DNA from: Aliidiomarina sp.
GTDB taxonomy: Bacteria > Pseudomonadota > Gammaproteobacteria > Enterobacterales > Alteromonadaceae
Direction: 5' to 3'
Length of the DNA stretch: 64,000 nt
NCBI RefSeq assembly: GCF_022565475.1
Contig: NZ_JAIUMR010000006.1
Location: 114,192 to 178,191, forward strand
The translations under genes were made by a program, and so were the position numbers. This document shows positions 29,538 to 38,502 of the stretch, in pieces (position 1 is the first letter of the stretch; every line of letters begins with the position of its first letter). The notes under the pieces are model-generated. The model searched no databases, had not been told where the DNA came from, and saw nothing but the letters and a program-made list of their open reading frames with translations.

Positions 29538-31571
29538 TTACAGACGCTCTGCATGCGGAAGTTCGTGTGCCGGAATGCCCTCTGCTTGTTCTATCAAGTA
29601 GTGATTCATCCAGCGCATGAGGCGCATTGCATAATCCAGTTGAGACGCTGAACGCGTGTTTCCGTGACCTTCGCCAGGGTAAAGCACCAAACGCACGGGG
29701 ACATTACCGTGAACTTTCAAGTAGCGGTAAAGCTCCATCGATTGACTCGGATGCACACGGGTATCTTCAGCACCGTGCATGATCAGAATCGGAGTTCGTG
29801 CTTGTTCAGCCCAGTAAATTGGACTGCGCTCTAAATACCACTGCCATTTGTCCCATGGGTAACTCCGTGCATGCACCAAGTGCATCTCGTTAGGAATGTC
29901 GGTGGTACCAAATTTTGAAAGGTTATTGGAGATCCCAACGAACATTACACTGGCAGCAAAATGCTCAGTTTGTTTGGTCGCACCCCATGCTGACGCATAG
30001 CCACCGTATGAGCCGCCGGTGATGCCAACCCGATCTGGATCGGCTAGTCCAATGGCCACCAAATGCTCTTTCGCATCGACGATGTCGTCAAATTCTTTAC
30101 CCGCATAGTCATTTTGACCTAGCTTCGAGAATTCAACACCACGTCCAGTACTACCGCGGTAGTTCGGGAAGAAGGTGGCAAAACCTTGCTGCGCCGCATA
30201 CCAAGTTGGGCTTGAATAGCGGTCATTCCATCCATTGCGCACGTGTGCTTCTGGACCACCATGGATATTCATGATGACTGGAACAGGCGTACCTTCTTGA
30301 TAATCGTGAGGGTAAACTAAAATGCCTTCCAGCGTCAGACCGTCGCGCGCTTCATGGATAATGACTTCCTGACGCGGTTGGCGAACGTCGGCTAACCAAG
30401 GATTCGAGTCAGTTACACGCGAGACTTCACCATTGCTAAAGTGGAAAACTTCAGGTGGATGAGCAGGGGTGTGTCCCACCAACGTGAGTTTACCACTGTC
30501 ACTGATGCTATTCAGACGCGAGAAAATCGCTTGGCCTTGTTCGATCAAGGTCGAGGTTTCGCCACTGGCTAAATTAGTCACTCGAACTTCGGTTTCCACA
30601 TGAATATCGGCTAACCAGATTAAACGGTCGTTGTCAGCCCAGATAATGTCTTGGACTTGGCCGATTAAGCCCGGCGCTAAATCGGTCAATGCACCATTTT
30701 CGAGATTAACTGAATACAGTCGACCGGTCGCTGGATCATGTTGGTCTTCGGCACCAATAATGGCGAGACGTTGGCCGTCTGGTGAAAACGCGGCGCTGCC
30801 AAGCTTGCCTTCGCTTTGCACGCGAACAACTTCTTCACCGTCGGTATTGAAGATGACGTAACTGCTCAACATGAGATCGTCATCGACTAATGTGGTCGGT
30901 GCCACGCGTGCCAACAGCTGTGCATGTTGTGGGCGGAACTGCACCGAATGAACATGCTCGTCCAGTTCAAGAACACGTGCTTTCAGCTCTTCTGCTTCAG
31001 TGTCGAGCAACCAAATTTGCGTTTTCAGGCTTTGCTCTTCATAGACTTGCGCACGAAAGCCCTTTTTCGCCAATTCGGTGGCCTTTTCAGGACCCTTTTC
31101 ACGTGCGGTAAAGGTGATATGACGGCCGGTTGTGCAAAAGTCAAAGCTGCCGATTGCTGTTTCGTGGGTGTACACGCGAGTTGATTCACCACCGTTTACA
31201 GGAATCTTGTATAAGCTGGTGTGTTTGTCATCGCCGCGCTGCGATAAATAATACAGATATTGGTTATCACGGCTAAAACGGATTTGACCAATCCGCACGT
31301 CACCGGTAATAAATGGGACGATCTGGCCGGCGGCGTTATGAACAAATAGTTCGGTATAAGCGCCACCGTCATCTTCTTTATACGGTGTCCGCGGACGTAC
31401 TTTGGTAAATGCAGTGACCGAGCCATCGGTTGTTGTAACAGCTTGTGCGACGCGTTGGGTCGTGATGACTTCCTCAAGCGTAATATCTCGTTGTTCCGCA
31501 TGACTGACGGGAACCGTTACGGGAACCGTGACGAATAATATGACGCTGAGCCAACCAAGTAATCGACTCAT
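29538..31571 (-). CDS. Exported S9 family peptidase (prolyl oligopeptidase type)
   Basis: The 677-residue protein starts with a signal peptide cut near residue 25 (SHAEQ). A beta-propeller made of WD-like blades covers about residues 35-390, and an alpha/beta hydrolase domain follows. The catalytic residues are Ser521 in GGSYGG, Asp603 (HGAEDTRV) and His636 (GEGHGNT). This fits the acylaminoacyl-peptidase or dipeptidyl-peptidase group of S9. It should act on short peptides in the periplasm. It lies between fabR and a terminator and is transcribed away from the desaturase; fabR ends upstream but no shared function is evident. The exact subfamily is open. Confidence 0.9.
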   Translation of the reverse strand: MSRLLGWLSVILFVTVPVTVPVSHAEQRDITLEEVITTQRVAQAVTTTDGSVTAFTKVRPRTPYKEDDGGAYTELFVHNAAGQIVPFITGDVRIGQIRFSRDNQYLYYLSQRGDDKHTSLYKIPVNGGESTRVYTHETAIGSFDFCTTGRHITFTAREKGPEKATELAKKGFRAQVYEEQSLKTQIWLLDTEAEELKARVLELDEHVHSVQFRPQHAQLLARVAPTTLVDDDLMLSSYVIFNTDGEEVVRVQSEGKLGSAAFSPDGQRLAIIGAEDQHDPATGRLYSVNLENGALTDLAPGLIGQVQDIIWADNDRLIWLADIHVETEVRVTNLASGETSTLIEQGQAIFSRLNSISDSGKLTLVGHTPAHPPEVFHFSNGEVSRVTDSNPWLADVRQPRQEVIIHEARDGLTLEGILVYPHDYQEGTPVPVIMNIHGGPEAHVRNGWNDRYSSPTWYAAQQGFATFFPNYRGSTGRGVEFSKLGQNDYAGKEFDDIVDAKEHLVAIGLADPDRVGITGGSYGGYASAWGATKQTEHFAASVMFVGISNNLSKFGTTDIPNEMHLVHARSYPWDKWQWYLERSPIYWAEQARTPILIMHGAEDTRVHPSQSMELYRYLKVHGNVPVRLVLYPGEGHGNTRSASQLDYAMRLMRWMNHYLIEQAEGIPAHELPHAERL

Positions 31572-31621
31572 GGCTTACTCCTTGTTGTTTGTTAGTTAAT
31601 TCATAAATCTAAATCAGTGTA

Positions 31622-32257
31622 TCAGTTTGACGCCGAGGTCGCATCCGTACTTGCGGCTTGCTGCATACTGGTTGCGCCCTGTGCAATCATACGTAGCTGT
31701 TGAATGGTTTGCTCTGCAAGTAGATGTCGTTCAGAGGGGGGCAGATCAAGCGCATCAGCACCGGCGCTGAACACGACACGGACCATGGCGTCGGCCTGAA
31801 TTTCGGCAAGGTCGGTGGGTAATTGACGTTCGGTGTGCAAATAATCTGCAAGTTCAGACTTAAAGTGCTCGATTTCACGGGCGATTGCTAAGCGAAATTC
31901 CTTGGAAGTACCACTGCGTTCTTGCAGCAACAACCGGAATACACTGCTGTTATTGCTGATGAAATCCATAAAAATTTCAATCGAAATACGAATGACCGAG
32001 CCGCCTTTTGCAAGGCGTTGGCGGCTTTGCCGCAACAGTTGACGTAGGGTTAAACCGCCTTCATCAACCAAGGTTAGACCGAGTTCGTCCATATTCTGAA
32101 AGTGCCGGTAAAAGGAGGTTGGTGCTATTCCAGCTTCACGGGCAACTTCACGCAGGCTTAGGCTCGAAAAGGTGGTTTGCGGGCTCAATTGATTGAGTGC
32201 CGCGTCGATCAGTGCTCGCCGAGTTTTTTCTTTCTGTTTGGCGCGAATTCCTACCAT
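31622..32257 (-). CDS. fabR: FabR, TetR-family repressor of unsaturated fatty acid genes
   Basis: The protein closely follows E. coli FabR from its first residues ([13 protein letters not shown]) through the helix-turn-helix [21 protein letters not shown], the segment KGGSVIR and the [10 protein letters not shown] block. From the ATG at 32257 it has 211 residues. AGGA lies nine bases upstream, a better fit than the ATG at 32263. FabR senses acyl thioesters and represses fabA and fabB in enterobacteria. Here it is divergent from a fatty-acid desaturase, and a FabR-like palindrome overlaps that promoter. So control of desaturation is likely, as with DesT in Pseudomonas. Confidence 0.92.
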   Translation of the reverse strand: MVGIRAKQKEKTRRALIDAALNQLSPQTTFSSLSLREVAREAGIAPTSFYRHFQNMDELGLTLVDEGGLTLRQLLRQSRQRLAKGGSVIRISIEIFMDFISNNSSVFRLLLQERSGTSKEFRLAIAREIEHFKSELADYLHTERQLPTDLAEIQADAMVRVVFSAGADALDLPPSERHLLAEQTIQQLRMIAQGATSMQQAASTDATSASN

Positions 32258-32329
32258 GACCATGGTTCCTAAACCGAATGGGTAACTCGGGAATGTATCA
32301 GTGACGGCCATTAAATTCAATTTGTAGAC

Positions 32330-32358
32330 TTGTTTTCTGCAGTGAGAAAGGGTAAATT
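32330..32358 (+). promoter_or_regulatory. Possible desaturase promoter
   Basis: TTGTTT (32330-32335) and TAAATT (32353-32358) are separated by 17 bases. The FabR-like operator begins two bases after it, where transcription would start. Confidence 0.4.
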
Positions 32359-32359
32359 C

Positions 32360-32377
32360 AGCGTACACGTGTTAGCC
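32360..32377. promoter_or_regulatory. FabR-like operator
   Basis: AGCGTACACGTGTTAGCC is an imperfect palindrome of two 8-base halves around CG. The half site AGCGTACA resembles the one I recall for FabR at E. coli fabA and fabB. It lies between fabR and the desaturase gene, 42 bases before the latter's ATG. Confidence 0.55.
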
Positions 32378-32419
32378 TAAATTTGCTTCACGTGTTGATT
32401 CAATCGTTGAGAGATGTAC

Positions 32420-33394
32420 ATGACAGAAAAACCTCCAATTTTGTGGCTCAATACCACACTCTTTGCTTCAACCCTCCTTGTTAGTCTTATTGGTGTACCT
32501 TGGTATCTTTGGTCACAAGGTTTTACTTGGCCATTATGGCTCGCTTTTATCGGTTTGTTTGTCTTTGCCGGTATTTCCATTACCGCTGGCTATCACCGTT
32601 TGTGGTCGCATAAAGCCTGGGATGCACATTGGTCGGTCCGAATTCTATTTGCTCTAGGCGGCGCCTTAGCATTGCAAAACAGTATTTTACATTGGGCCTC
32701 TGACCATCGTGAGCATCACAAACACGTTGATCATGAAGATAAAGACCCCTATTCCATAACCCGCGGTTTTTGGTTTGCCCATATCGGTTGGATGTTGCGT
32801 GAGTATCACGAAGATCGCTACAACGACTACCGCAATGTAAAAGATTTACAACGTGATCCTATCGTTCGTTGGCAGCACAAGCACTACCTAGCGCTCGTCT
32901 TAATTATGAACATTGGTTTACCTTTGGCAATCGGCTTGGCGCTGGGTCAAGTGGGTGGTGCGTTGTTAGTCTTGGGTGTATTTCGCTTGGTGCTTGGACA
33001 CCATACGACCTTTTTCATTAACTCCTTGGCCCATGTCTGGGGAAAGCGTACTTACACCGAGAGCAACTCAGCGCGGGATAATGGCTGGTTGGCGTTATTA
33101 ACCTTCGGTGAAGGCTATCACAACTTCCATCATATCTTTTCTGGTGATTACCGTAACGGTGTCCGTTGGTACCACTTTGATCCAACGAAATGGTTGATTC
33201 TGACGCTACGTAGTGTTGGGCTTGCGAAAAACCTCCGTCGTACCCGTGCGAGTGAAATCACTAAAGCACGCGATGCGATGCGCGCGAAACGAAAGTCGCC
33301 GCGCTCGCAAACCATGGTCGAGAAGTTTCAAGAAGAACTTTGTAATACCCAAGCCCAGATGGGCACAGTGAGCAATCCGAACAGAACACCATAA
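32420..33394 (+). CDS. Delta-9 type acyl-CoA/acyl-lipid fatty acid desaturase
   Basis: This is an integral di-iron desaturase that adds a double bond to saturated acyl chains using oxygen. The 324-residue protein has four membrane helices and the three His boxes: H59RLWSH64, H96REHH100 and H234NFHH238. GAGAG six bases before the ATG at 32420 favours this start over the one at 32414. It is divergent from fabR, with a FabR-like site at its promoter. Its last 22 codons overlap the convergent AEC transporter gene by 67 bases. It resembles the aerobic DesB/DesC enzymes of Pseudomonas; no electron-transfer partner is next to it. Confidence 0.9.
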   Translation: MTEKPPILWLNTTLFASTLLVSLIGVPWYLWSQGFTWPLWLAFIGLFVFAGISITAGYHRLWSHKAWDAHWSVRILFALGGALALQNSILHWASDHREHHKHVDHEDKDPYSITRGFWFAHIGWMLREYHEDRYNDYRNVKDLQRDPIVRWQHKHYLALVLIMNIGLPLAIGLALGQVGGALLVLGVFRLVLGHHTTFFINSLAHVWGKRTYTESNSARDNGWLALLTFGEGYHNFHHIFSGDYRNGVRWYHFDPTKWLILTLRSVGLAKNLRRTRASEITKARDAMRAKRKSPRSQTMVEKFQEELCNTQAQMGTVSNPNRTP

Positions 33395-34251
33395 CCCACC
33401 AAAGATGCAACAAACCTTGGTTTCAAACCGGCGCTAATCGCAATAGCGCCGGCACTGATCATAAAGGGCATTGATGCTTCCAGCACGGTGACTTGCGCCG
33501 CTAAACTCTGCATATCTAACGTACGAACCACGCCAAATGCCACCAATGGCATGACCAGCAATTTGATCACCATGGCAAAGGTAAATGGCAACAGATCTTC
33601 GCGCGGGATGCGAAACTGTAACTGGAAACCGACCGCAATCATAACGACCGGCACTAAAGTCGCAGCTAAATTGCTGATCAGGGGCTGAATCACTCGCGGA
33701 TATTCGCTTTGACCAAAGAGAAGGGCGATCACTAAGGCGACAACAGGCGGAAACGTCAGAAGCTTCTTAGCAATGGCGAAACCACCGTTAGGTGCATGCG
33801 AACCTTCGTTGAGATTGCCATAGACGGCGGCAAAGGTAGAGGCGATGAACGCAAGCGCAACAAACGAACCGACCTGATCGTAAATGACCGCATAGGGTAG
33901 GCCCTCACTACCAAAGAAGGTTTCCACCATGGGAAAGCCAAGAAATGATGTGTTGCCCAAGGGCACGACGATCAATAAGGCACCCGTCAGTTCGCGCGAC
34001 CACTTCATGATTCGAGCAGCGATTAAAATCAAGCCGATGGCTAATGGGTAAAGTAACCAAGGCATCAGTGCCGGTAACAAGACTTCGCTATTGAGCTCGA
34101 GCTTGGGTAGATGCAACAAAATCATCGCCGGTACAGCGACGTTAATGACATATTGATTAAGCACTTGGCCAGTATTCACTGGCATCAAGTGCAAACGTTT
34201 CAAACTCAGGCCAACCGCAAGGTAAGCGAGGATGAGTAGCATAGCATCCAT
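33328..34251 (-). CDS. AEC family (auxin efflux carrier type) transporter
   Basis: The 307-residue protein has about ten membrane helices in two halves. Pro- and Asn-containing breaks such as NVAVPAMILLHLPKL near residue 33 and PLGNTSFLGFPMVETFFG near residue 97 are typical of the AEC family. Bacterial members export or take up dicarboxylates and similar anions; the substrate here cannot be read from sequence. Its 3' end, coding for the last membrane helix, is antisense to the end of the desaturase gene. It lies 20 bases upstream of tex only by end-to-start distance in the other direction: tex is transcribed towards it. Confidence 0.85.
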   Translation of the reverse strand: MDAMLLILAYLAVGLSLKRLHLMPVNTGQVLNQYVINVAVPAMILLHLPKLELNSEVLLPALMPWLLYPLAIGLILIAARIMKWSRELTGALLIVVPLGNTSFLGFPMVETFFGSEGLPYAVIYDQVGSFVALAFIASTFAAVYGNLNEGSHAPNGGFAIAKKLLTFPPVVALVIALLFGQSEYPRVIQPLISNLAATLVPVVMIAVGFQLQFRIPREDLLPFTFAMVIKLLVMPLVAFGVVRTLDMQSLAAQVTVLEASMPFMISAGAIAISAGLKPRFVASLVGYGVLFGLLTVPIWAWVLQSSS

Positions 34252-34271
34252 GGTTCTCTAAGCTTCCTCGG

Positions 34272-36599
34272 TTAACGACGTTTTGCTTTGGCGAAGGCGT
34301 TGCCTAAGGCTTCGGCAAAGGCGTTATTCGCTGGTATAGATTCACTCCGCTTGGATTTGGCCGCAGTGGATGGCTTTCGTCCAGTGGTCGTTGACGATGG
34401 CACCGCAGCTTGGTCGATCGGATCGTGCAATCGCATGGTCAGGGCAATTCGCTTGCGCTCAGTATCCACGTCGATAACTTTGACCTTGACGACATCACCC
34501 GCTTTGACCACATCATGAGCATCGCTGACAAATTTATCTGCCAATGCCGAAATATGAACTAAACCGTCTTGATGAACGCCAATATCGACAAATGCGCCGA
34601 AGTTGGTCACGTTAGTGACCACACCTTCCAAGGTCATACCTATTTTTAAATCCGCGAGGGTTTCAACGCCTTCTTTAAACTCAGCGGTTTTGAACTCAGG
34701 ACGTGGATCGCGACCCGGCTTTTCAAGTTCGCGAATAATATCGCTGACGGTCGGCACACCAAAATGGTCGTCGATGTAGTCTCGTGCGTTGAGTGACTTG
34801 AGGAAGCTGCTGTCACCGATGATGTCAGCGACCGCTTTGCCATTGGCCGCAGCAATGCGTTCAGCAATGGGATAAGCTTCTGGGTGCACGGAAGATCCAT
34901 CTAATGGGTTACGACCGCCCATAATGCGCAAAAAACCTGCAGCTTGCTCGTAACTCTTTGGCCCCATTCGCGGCACTTTCAGCAGCGATTTCCGGCTAGC
35001 AAACGCGCCGTTTTGCTCGCGATAAGCGACAATATTGAGTGCTAAATTGCGATTTAGGCCGGCAACTCGAGCGAGTAGGGGAACCGAGGCAGTATTCACG
35101 TCGACACCGACAGCGTTTACACAGTCTTCGACGACAGCGTCGAGGCTTTGTGCCAACAAGGATTGACTGACGTCGTGCTGATATTGGCCCACACCGATCG
35201 CTTTTGGCTCAATTTTGACGAGTTCAGCAAGTGGGTCTTGTAAGCGCCGCGCAATTGATACCGCTCCGCGATACGATACATCAAGATCCGGAAACTCAAG
35301 TGCGGCCAATTCAGACGCCGAATAAACGGAGGCGCCGGCTTCACTGACCATAACTTTGGTCAGTTTAAATTGTGGATTCGCTTTCATTAGTTCAGCCACA
35401 AGTTTGTCGGTTTCACGTGAAGCTGTGCCATTACCAATCGCCACGAGTTCTACTTTATGCAGTTTGCACAAGGACGCCAAGGTTCTGAGCGCTTTGTCCC
35501 ATTGGTTTTGCGGTGCATGCGGAAACACTGTACTTTGCGCGAGGAGCTTGCCAGTACCGTCGACAACCGTGGCTTTCACGCCAGTACGCAGTCCCGGATC
35601 TAAGCCGAGTGTTGTGCGTTGCCCAGCTGGCGCCGCCATCAATAGATCTTTCAGGTTGGTGGCAAAGACGTGTATCGCTGCAACTTCGGCTTGATCGCGC
35701 AATTGACCAAATAAGTCGGTTTCCATTCGCGGTAAGATTTTGATCCGCCATGTCCACTGGACGGTTTGCTTGCGCCAAGCACCCGCTAAACCCTGCTCAG
35801 TATCCAAGCTGAAATGCTCGGCGATGACTGGTTCGTAAGCACTGACTCGAACGCTTTCGTCCGTATTCGGATCGGCGTTTAAGCGAACTTGCAATACGCC
35901 CTCGTTACGCCCTCGAAAGAGCGCAAGTGCACGATGCGAAGGAATGCTGCGCAAACGTTCATGGTAATCGAAGTAATCGCGAAATTTCGACCCTTCCAGC
36001 TCTTTACCTGGGGCTACGGTTGCGGTCATTTCGGCGTCTTGCCATAGCCGTTGGCGAATCGTCTTCAGTAGTTGGGCGTCTTCGGAAAATTGCTCCATCA
36101 AAATGAAGCGTGCGCCTTCTAGCACGGCTTTTGTATCGGCAAAACCGGCGTCGGCATTGATAAACTCTGCGGCAAGTGTTTCCGGATCGGCGGATGCGGT
36201 GCGCAAGTTCTCGGCTAGTGGGCCAATGCCCGCTTCCAATGCAATTTGGCCCTTGGTGCGGCGTTTCGGCTTGTAAGGTAAGTAGAGATCTTCAAGTTCA
36301 GTTTTGGATTGACAAGTTTCAATCGCCGAACGCAGTTCAGCGGTGAGTTTGTCTTGATCGGCAATGCTTTTGAGGATAACCGCGCGACGCTCATGTAACT
36401 CACGCAAATAGCTCAAGCGACTGGCTAACGTTCGTAGTTGGGTATCGTCCAATCCACCCGTTGCTTCTTTTCGATAGCGGGCGATAAATGGAACAGTGGA
36501 GCCTTCGTCAAGCAGCGTAATCGTCGCTGTAACTTGTTGCACACTACATTGAAGTTCGGCCGCAATGTGCGCCGCAATCGAAGAAGAACCAGCAGTCAT
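34272..36599 (-). CDS. tex: Tex-like transcription accessory protein with S1 domain
   Basis: Tex is a cytoplasmic nucleic-acid binding protein linked to transcription. The 775-residue protein shows the Tex order: N-terminal helical region with [17 protein letters not shown] at about residues 33-49, YqgF-like RNase H fold starting at [15 protein letters not shown] near residue 325, helix-hairpin-helix region (about 490-560), and C-terminal S1 domain near residues 640-715. A Lys/Arg-rich tail ends the protein. The ATG at 36599 is chosen because AAGAG lies six bases before it; the ATG at 36605 has no space for a ribosome site. It follows csrA after 131 bases with no clear terminator between them. 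Confidence 0.95.
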   Translation of the reverse strand: MTAGSSSIAAHIAAELQCSVQQVTATITLLDEGSTVPFIARYRKEATGGLDDTQLRTLASRLSYLRELHERRAVILKSIADQDKLTAELRSAIETCQSKTELEDLYLPYKPKRRTKGQIALEAGIGPLAENLRTASADPETLAAEFINADAGFADTKAVLEGARFILMEQFSEDAQLLKTIRQRLWQDAEMTATVAPGKELEGSKFRDYFDYHERLRSIPSHRALALFRGRNEGVLQVRLNADPNTDESVRVSAYEPVIAEHFSLDTEQGLAGAWRKQTVQWTWRIKILPRMETDLFGQLRDQAEVAAIHVFATNLKDLLMAAPAGQRTTLGLDPGLRTGVKATVVDGTGKLLAQSTVFPHAPQNQWDKALRTLASLCKLHKVELVAIGNGTASRETDKLVAELMKANPQFKLTKVMVSEAGASVYSASELAALEFPDLDVSYRGAVSIARRLQDPLAELVKIEPKAIGVGQYQHDVSQSLLAQSLDAVVEDCVNAVGVDVNTASVPLLARVAGLNRNLALNIVAYREQNGAFASRKSLLKVPRMGPKSYEQAAGFLRIMGGRNPLDGSSVHPEAYPIAERIAAANGKAVADIIGDSSFLKSLNARDYIDDHFGVPTVSDIIRELEKPGRDPRPEFKTAEFKEGVETLADLKIGMTLEGVVTNVTNFGAFVDIGVHQDGLVHISALADKFVSDAHDVVKAGDVVKVKVIDVDTERKRIALTMRLHDPIDQAAVPSSTTTGRKPSTAAKSKRSESIPANNAFAEALGNAFAKAKRR

Positions 36600-36730
36600 A
36601 CCCATCTCTTTTAGTCAGTTAAAACAGATGGGATGGTATCATGAGAGCTTAGGAACGAGAACCAATACAAAGGTCGACTGTAGAGAATAACATAAGATTC
36701 AAACTTCGCGCGGCAGACGCTCGTGGCTGG

Positions 36731-36913
36731 TTAAAGCTTGTTTTTTTCTTTTTCAGCTTCGATACGCAGATAAATTTCTTCTCGATGAACAGAAATATGG
36801 CTTGGTGCATCGATACCGATCTTAACTTGATTGCCATTGACGGCTAAGACCGTGACCTTTACGTCGTCGTTAATGATCAGTGTTTCACCGACGCGTCGAG
36901 TTAATATAAGCAT
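36731..36913 (-). CDS. csrA: Carbon storage regulator CsrA
   Basis: CsrA is a small dimeric RNA-binding protein that controls translation of many mRNAs at GGA motifs. The 60-residue protein is nearly identical to family members: [12 protein letters not shown] at the start with the RNA-binding Arg7-like position, [16 protein letters not shown] in the middle with the second binding Arg. GAGGA precedes the ATG. It lies between greB and tex on the minus strand. In E. coli csrA follows alaS; that neighbour is absent here. Confidence 0.97.
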   Translation of the reverse strand: MLILTRRVGETLIINDDVKVTVLAVNGNQVKIGIDAPSHISVHREEIYLRIEAEKEKNKL

Positions 36914-37151
36914 TTGCAGTTATTCCTCAGTGGACTTCGGTCTGTTCAGCAGACTCTTGGAATCTTTCCTAATCGTATGGTTTGACCATAATTGCCGGAT
37001 ATTATTCCAGCCTAATCGGGTAAAAGCATCCGTGTTGCGACAAATTGCGACGCAAGTCGGACAAGCATCGTAAAATAAACCTTTTTTTGGGAAAATGGAA
37101 CCGCTAATTGAGCGATTCACAATCCAATGGCTACTTTTTATTTACTGCACT
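36914..37151. other. greB-csrA intergenic region
   Basis: These 238 bases between greB and csrA hold no gene. A small palindrome TATGGT-TTG-ACCATA is at 36976-36990. TAATAT on the minus strand near 37000 could be a csrA minus-10, without a good minus-35. I see no intrinsic terminator for greB. Confidence 0.4.
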
Positions 37152-37634
37152 TTAGGTTGAGTTCTTTTGGTAAGAAATCGCAGTGATATACCAAGTCTTT
37201 TGTCCACTTGGCGTTGATACGGTGACTTCGTCATCCACCATTTTTTTCAAGAGCGCGCGCGCCATCGGTGAGTCGATGGAGATGTAATCGTTACGGCCAT
37301 AAATTTCGTCAGGGCCAACGATTCGAAATGATTTGCGTTGTCCATCGATATCCTCGATATCGACCCACGCGCCAAAAAAGACGCGCCCGTCCTGTTGCGG
37401 AGAGTACTCGACGACTTTTAGTGCTTCGATGCGTTTTCTAAGATAACGCACGCGACTGTCAATTTGTCTTAGTAAGCGCTTGTTTTCTTTGTAATCTGCA
37501 TTCTCGGAGCGATCACCAAGACTCGCTGCCCAAGTCACTTTCTTGGTGATTTCGGGTCGGTGTTCGCGCCATAAGTAATTAAGCTCCTTGTGGAGCTGTT
37601 CTAGTCCTTCAGCAGTAATCAAATTGGTTTTCAC
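37152..37634 (-). CDS. greB: Transcription elongation factor GreB
   Basis: GreB enters the secondary channel of RNA polymerase and triggers cleavage of backtracked RNA. The 160-residue protein matches GreB rather than GreA: ELNYLWREHRPEITKKV, the coiled-coil tip ASLGDRSENADY with its acidic residues Asp and Glu near positions 41-44, and the GreB block VFFGAWVDIEDIDG. It is divergent from ompR, the same greB-ompR pairing as in E. coli. An 8-base inverted repeat lies in the shared upstream region. Confidence 0.96.
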   Translation of the reverse strand: MKTNLITAEGLEQLHKELNYLWREHRPEITKKVTWAASLGDRSENADYKENKRLLRQIDSRVRYLRKRIEALKVVEYSPQQDGRVFFGAWVDIEDIDGQRKSFRIVGPDEIYGRNDYISIDSPMARALLKKMVDDEVTVSTPSGQKTWYITAISYQKNST

Positions 37635-37688
37635 GGTTGTCCTGCATTCTTTTTTGATTGGAACTGATTATAATCGTAATCTTAGTGT

Positions 37689-37713
37689 ACAGGTAAACAT
37701 TGTACTTACCTGT
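37689..37713. promoter_or_regulatory. Inverted repeat in the greB-ompR divergent region
   Basis: ACAGGTAA (37689-37696) and TTACCTGT (37706-37713) are perfect inverted 8-mers nine bases apart. The left part, ACAGGTAAACATTG, recurs upstream of the M16 protease gene at 43734. It may be an operator; the regulator is unknown. Confidence 0.4.
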
Positions 37714-37773
37714 TTGTCGACCGATGTATGCCGTGAATAGAGTAAAATAAAAATCACCCAAAAGGGGACGGGA

Positions 37774-38499
37774 ATGGCCGAACCAGAAGAGCGAATTTTA
37801 GTCGTCGACGACGATATCCGACTTCGGACCTTGTTGGAACGTTATTTGACCGAGCAGGGATTTGCTGTTCGCGTTGCCGCTGATGGAGCGCAGATGGACC
37901 GATTGCTTTTGCGTGAAAACTTTAATTTGATGGTGCTTGATCTCATGCTACCTAATGAGGATGGCATCAGTATTTGCCAGCGACTGCGAGCTGCTGGCAA
38001 TCAGCTGCCGATCATTATGCTAACAGCTAAGGGCAGTGAAATGGATCGGATTATTGGCCTTGAAAGTGGAGCCGACGACTATCTCGCAAAGCCGTTTAAT
38101 CCGCGGGAATTGCTTGCGCGGGTGAAAGCGGTATTGAAACGACAGTTGCGCGAAGCTCCGGGAGCCCCAACAGCGGAAGCTGACGATATTTGCTTCGGTG
38201 AGTTCCGCTTTAACACCTCGACACGGGAGTTGCACAAAGGTAAGCAGCTCCTGAGTTTGACCAGTGGCGAGTTTGCCGTACTCAAAGCGTTAACGACGCA
38301 CCCACGAGAACCTCTCTCACGCGACAAACTGATGCATTTAGCGCGCGGCCGAGACTATGGCGCATTGGAGCGCAGCATTGATGTTCAGGTGTCGCGTTTG
38401 CGCCGCATGATTGAAGCAGAGCCTTCTAAACCACGTTATTTGCAAACCGTTTGGGGGCTTGGCTATGTGTTTGTTCCTGACGGTAAAGAGAGCCCTTAG
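37774..38499 (+). CDS. ompR: Response regulator OmpR
   Basis: OmpR is the DNA-binding partner of EnvZ and controls porin and osmotic genes. The 241-residue protein has a receiver domain with Asp12, Asp13, the phosphorylated Asp56 (LMVLDLMLP) and Lys in LAKPFNPRELLARV. The C-terminal winged helix (about residues 140-236) ends in YLQTVWGLGYVFVPDG, the OmpR/PhoB signature. GGGG precedes the ATG by six bases. envZ begins three bases after its stop. It is divergent from greB. Confidence 0.97.
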   Translation: MAEPEERILVVDDDIRLRTLLERYLTEQGFAVRVAADGAQMDRLLLRENFNLMVLDLMLPNEDGISICQRLRAAGNQLPIIMLTAKGSEMDRIIGLESGADDYLAKPFNPRELLARVKAVLKRQLREAPGAPTAEADDICFGEFRFNTSTRELHKGKQLLSLTSGEFAVLKALTTHPREPLSRDKLMHLARGRDYGALERSIDVQVSRLRRMIEAEPSKPRYLQTVWGLGYVFVPDGKESP

Positions 38500-38502
38500 A
38501 AC

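Noticed and set aside
36649..36837. 62-codon minus-strand frame overlapping csrA
   Set aside because: Out-of-frame shadow of csrA running into the tex upstream gap; no similarity.
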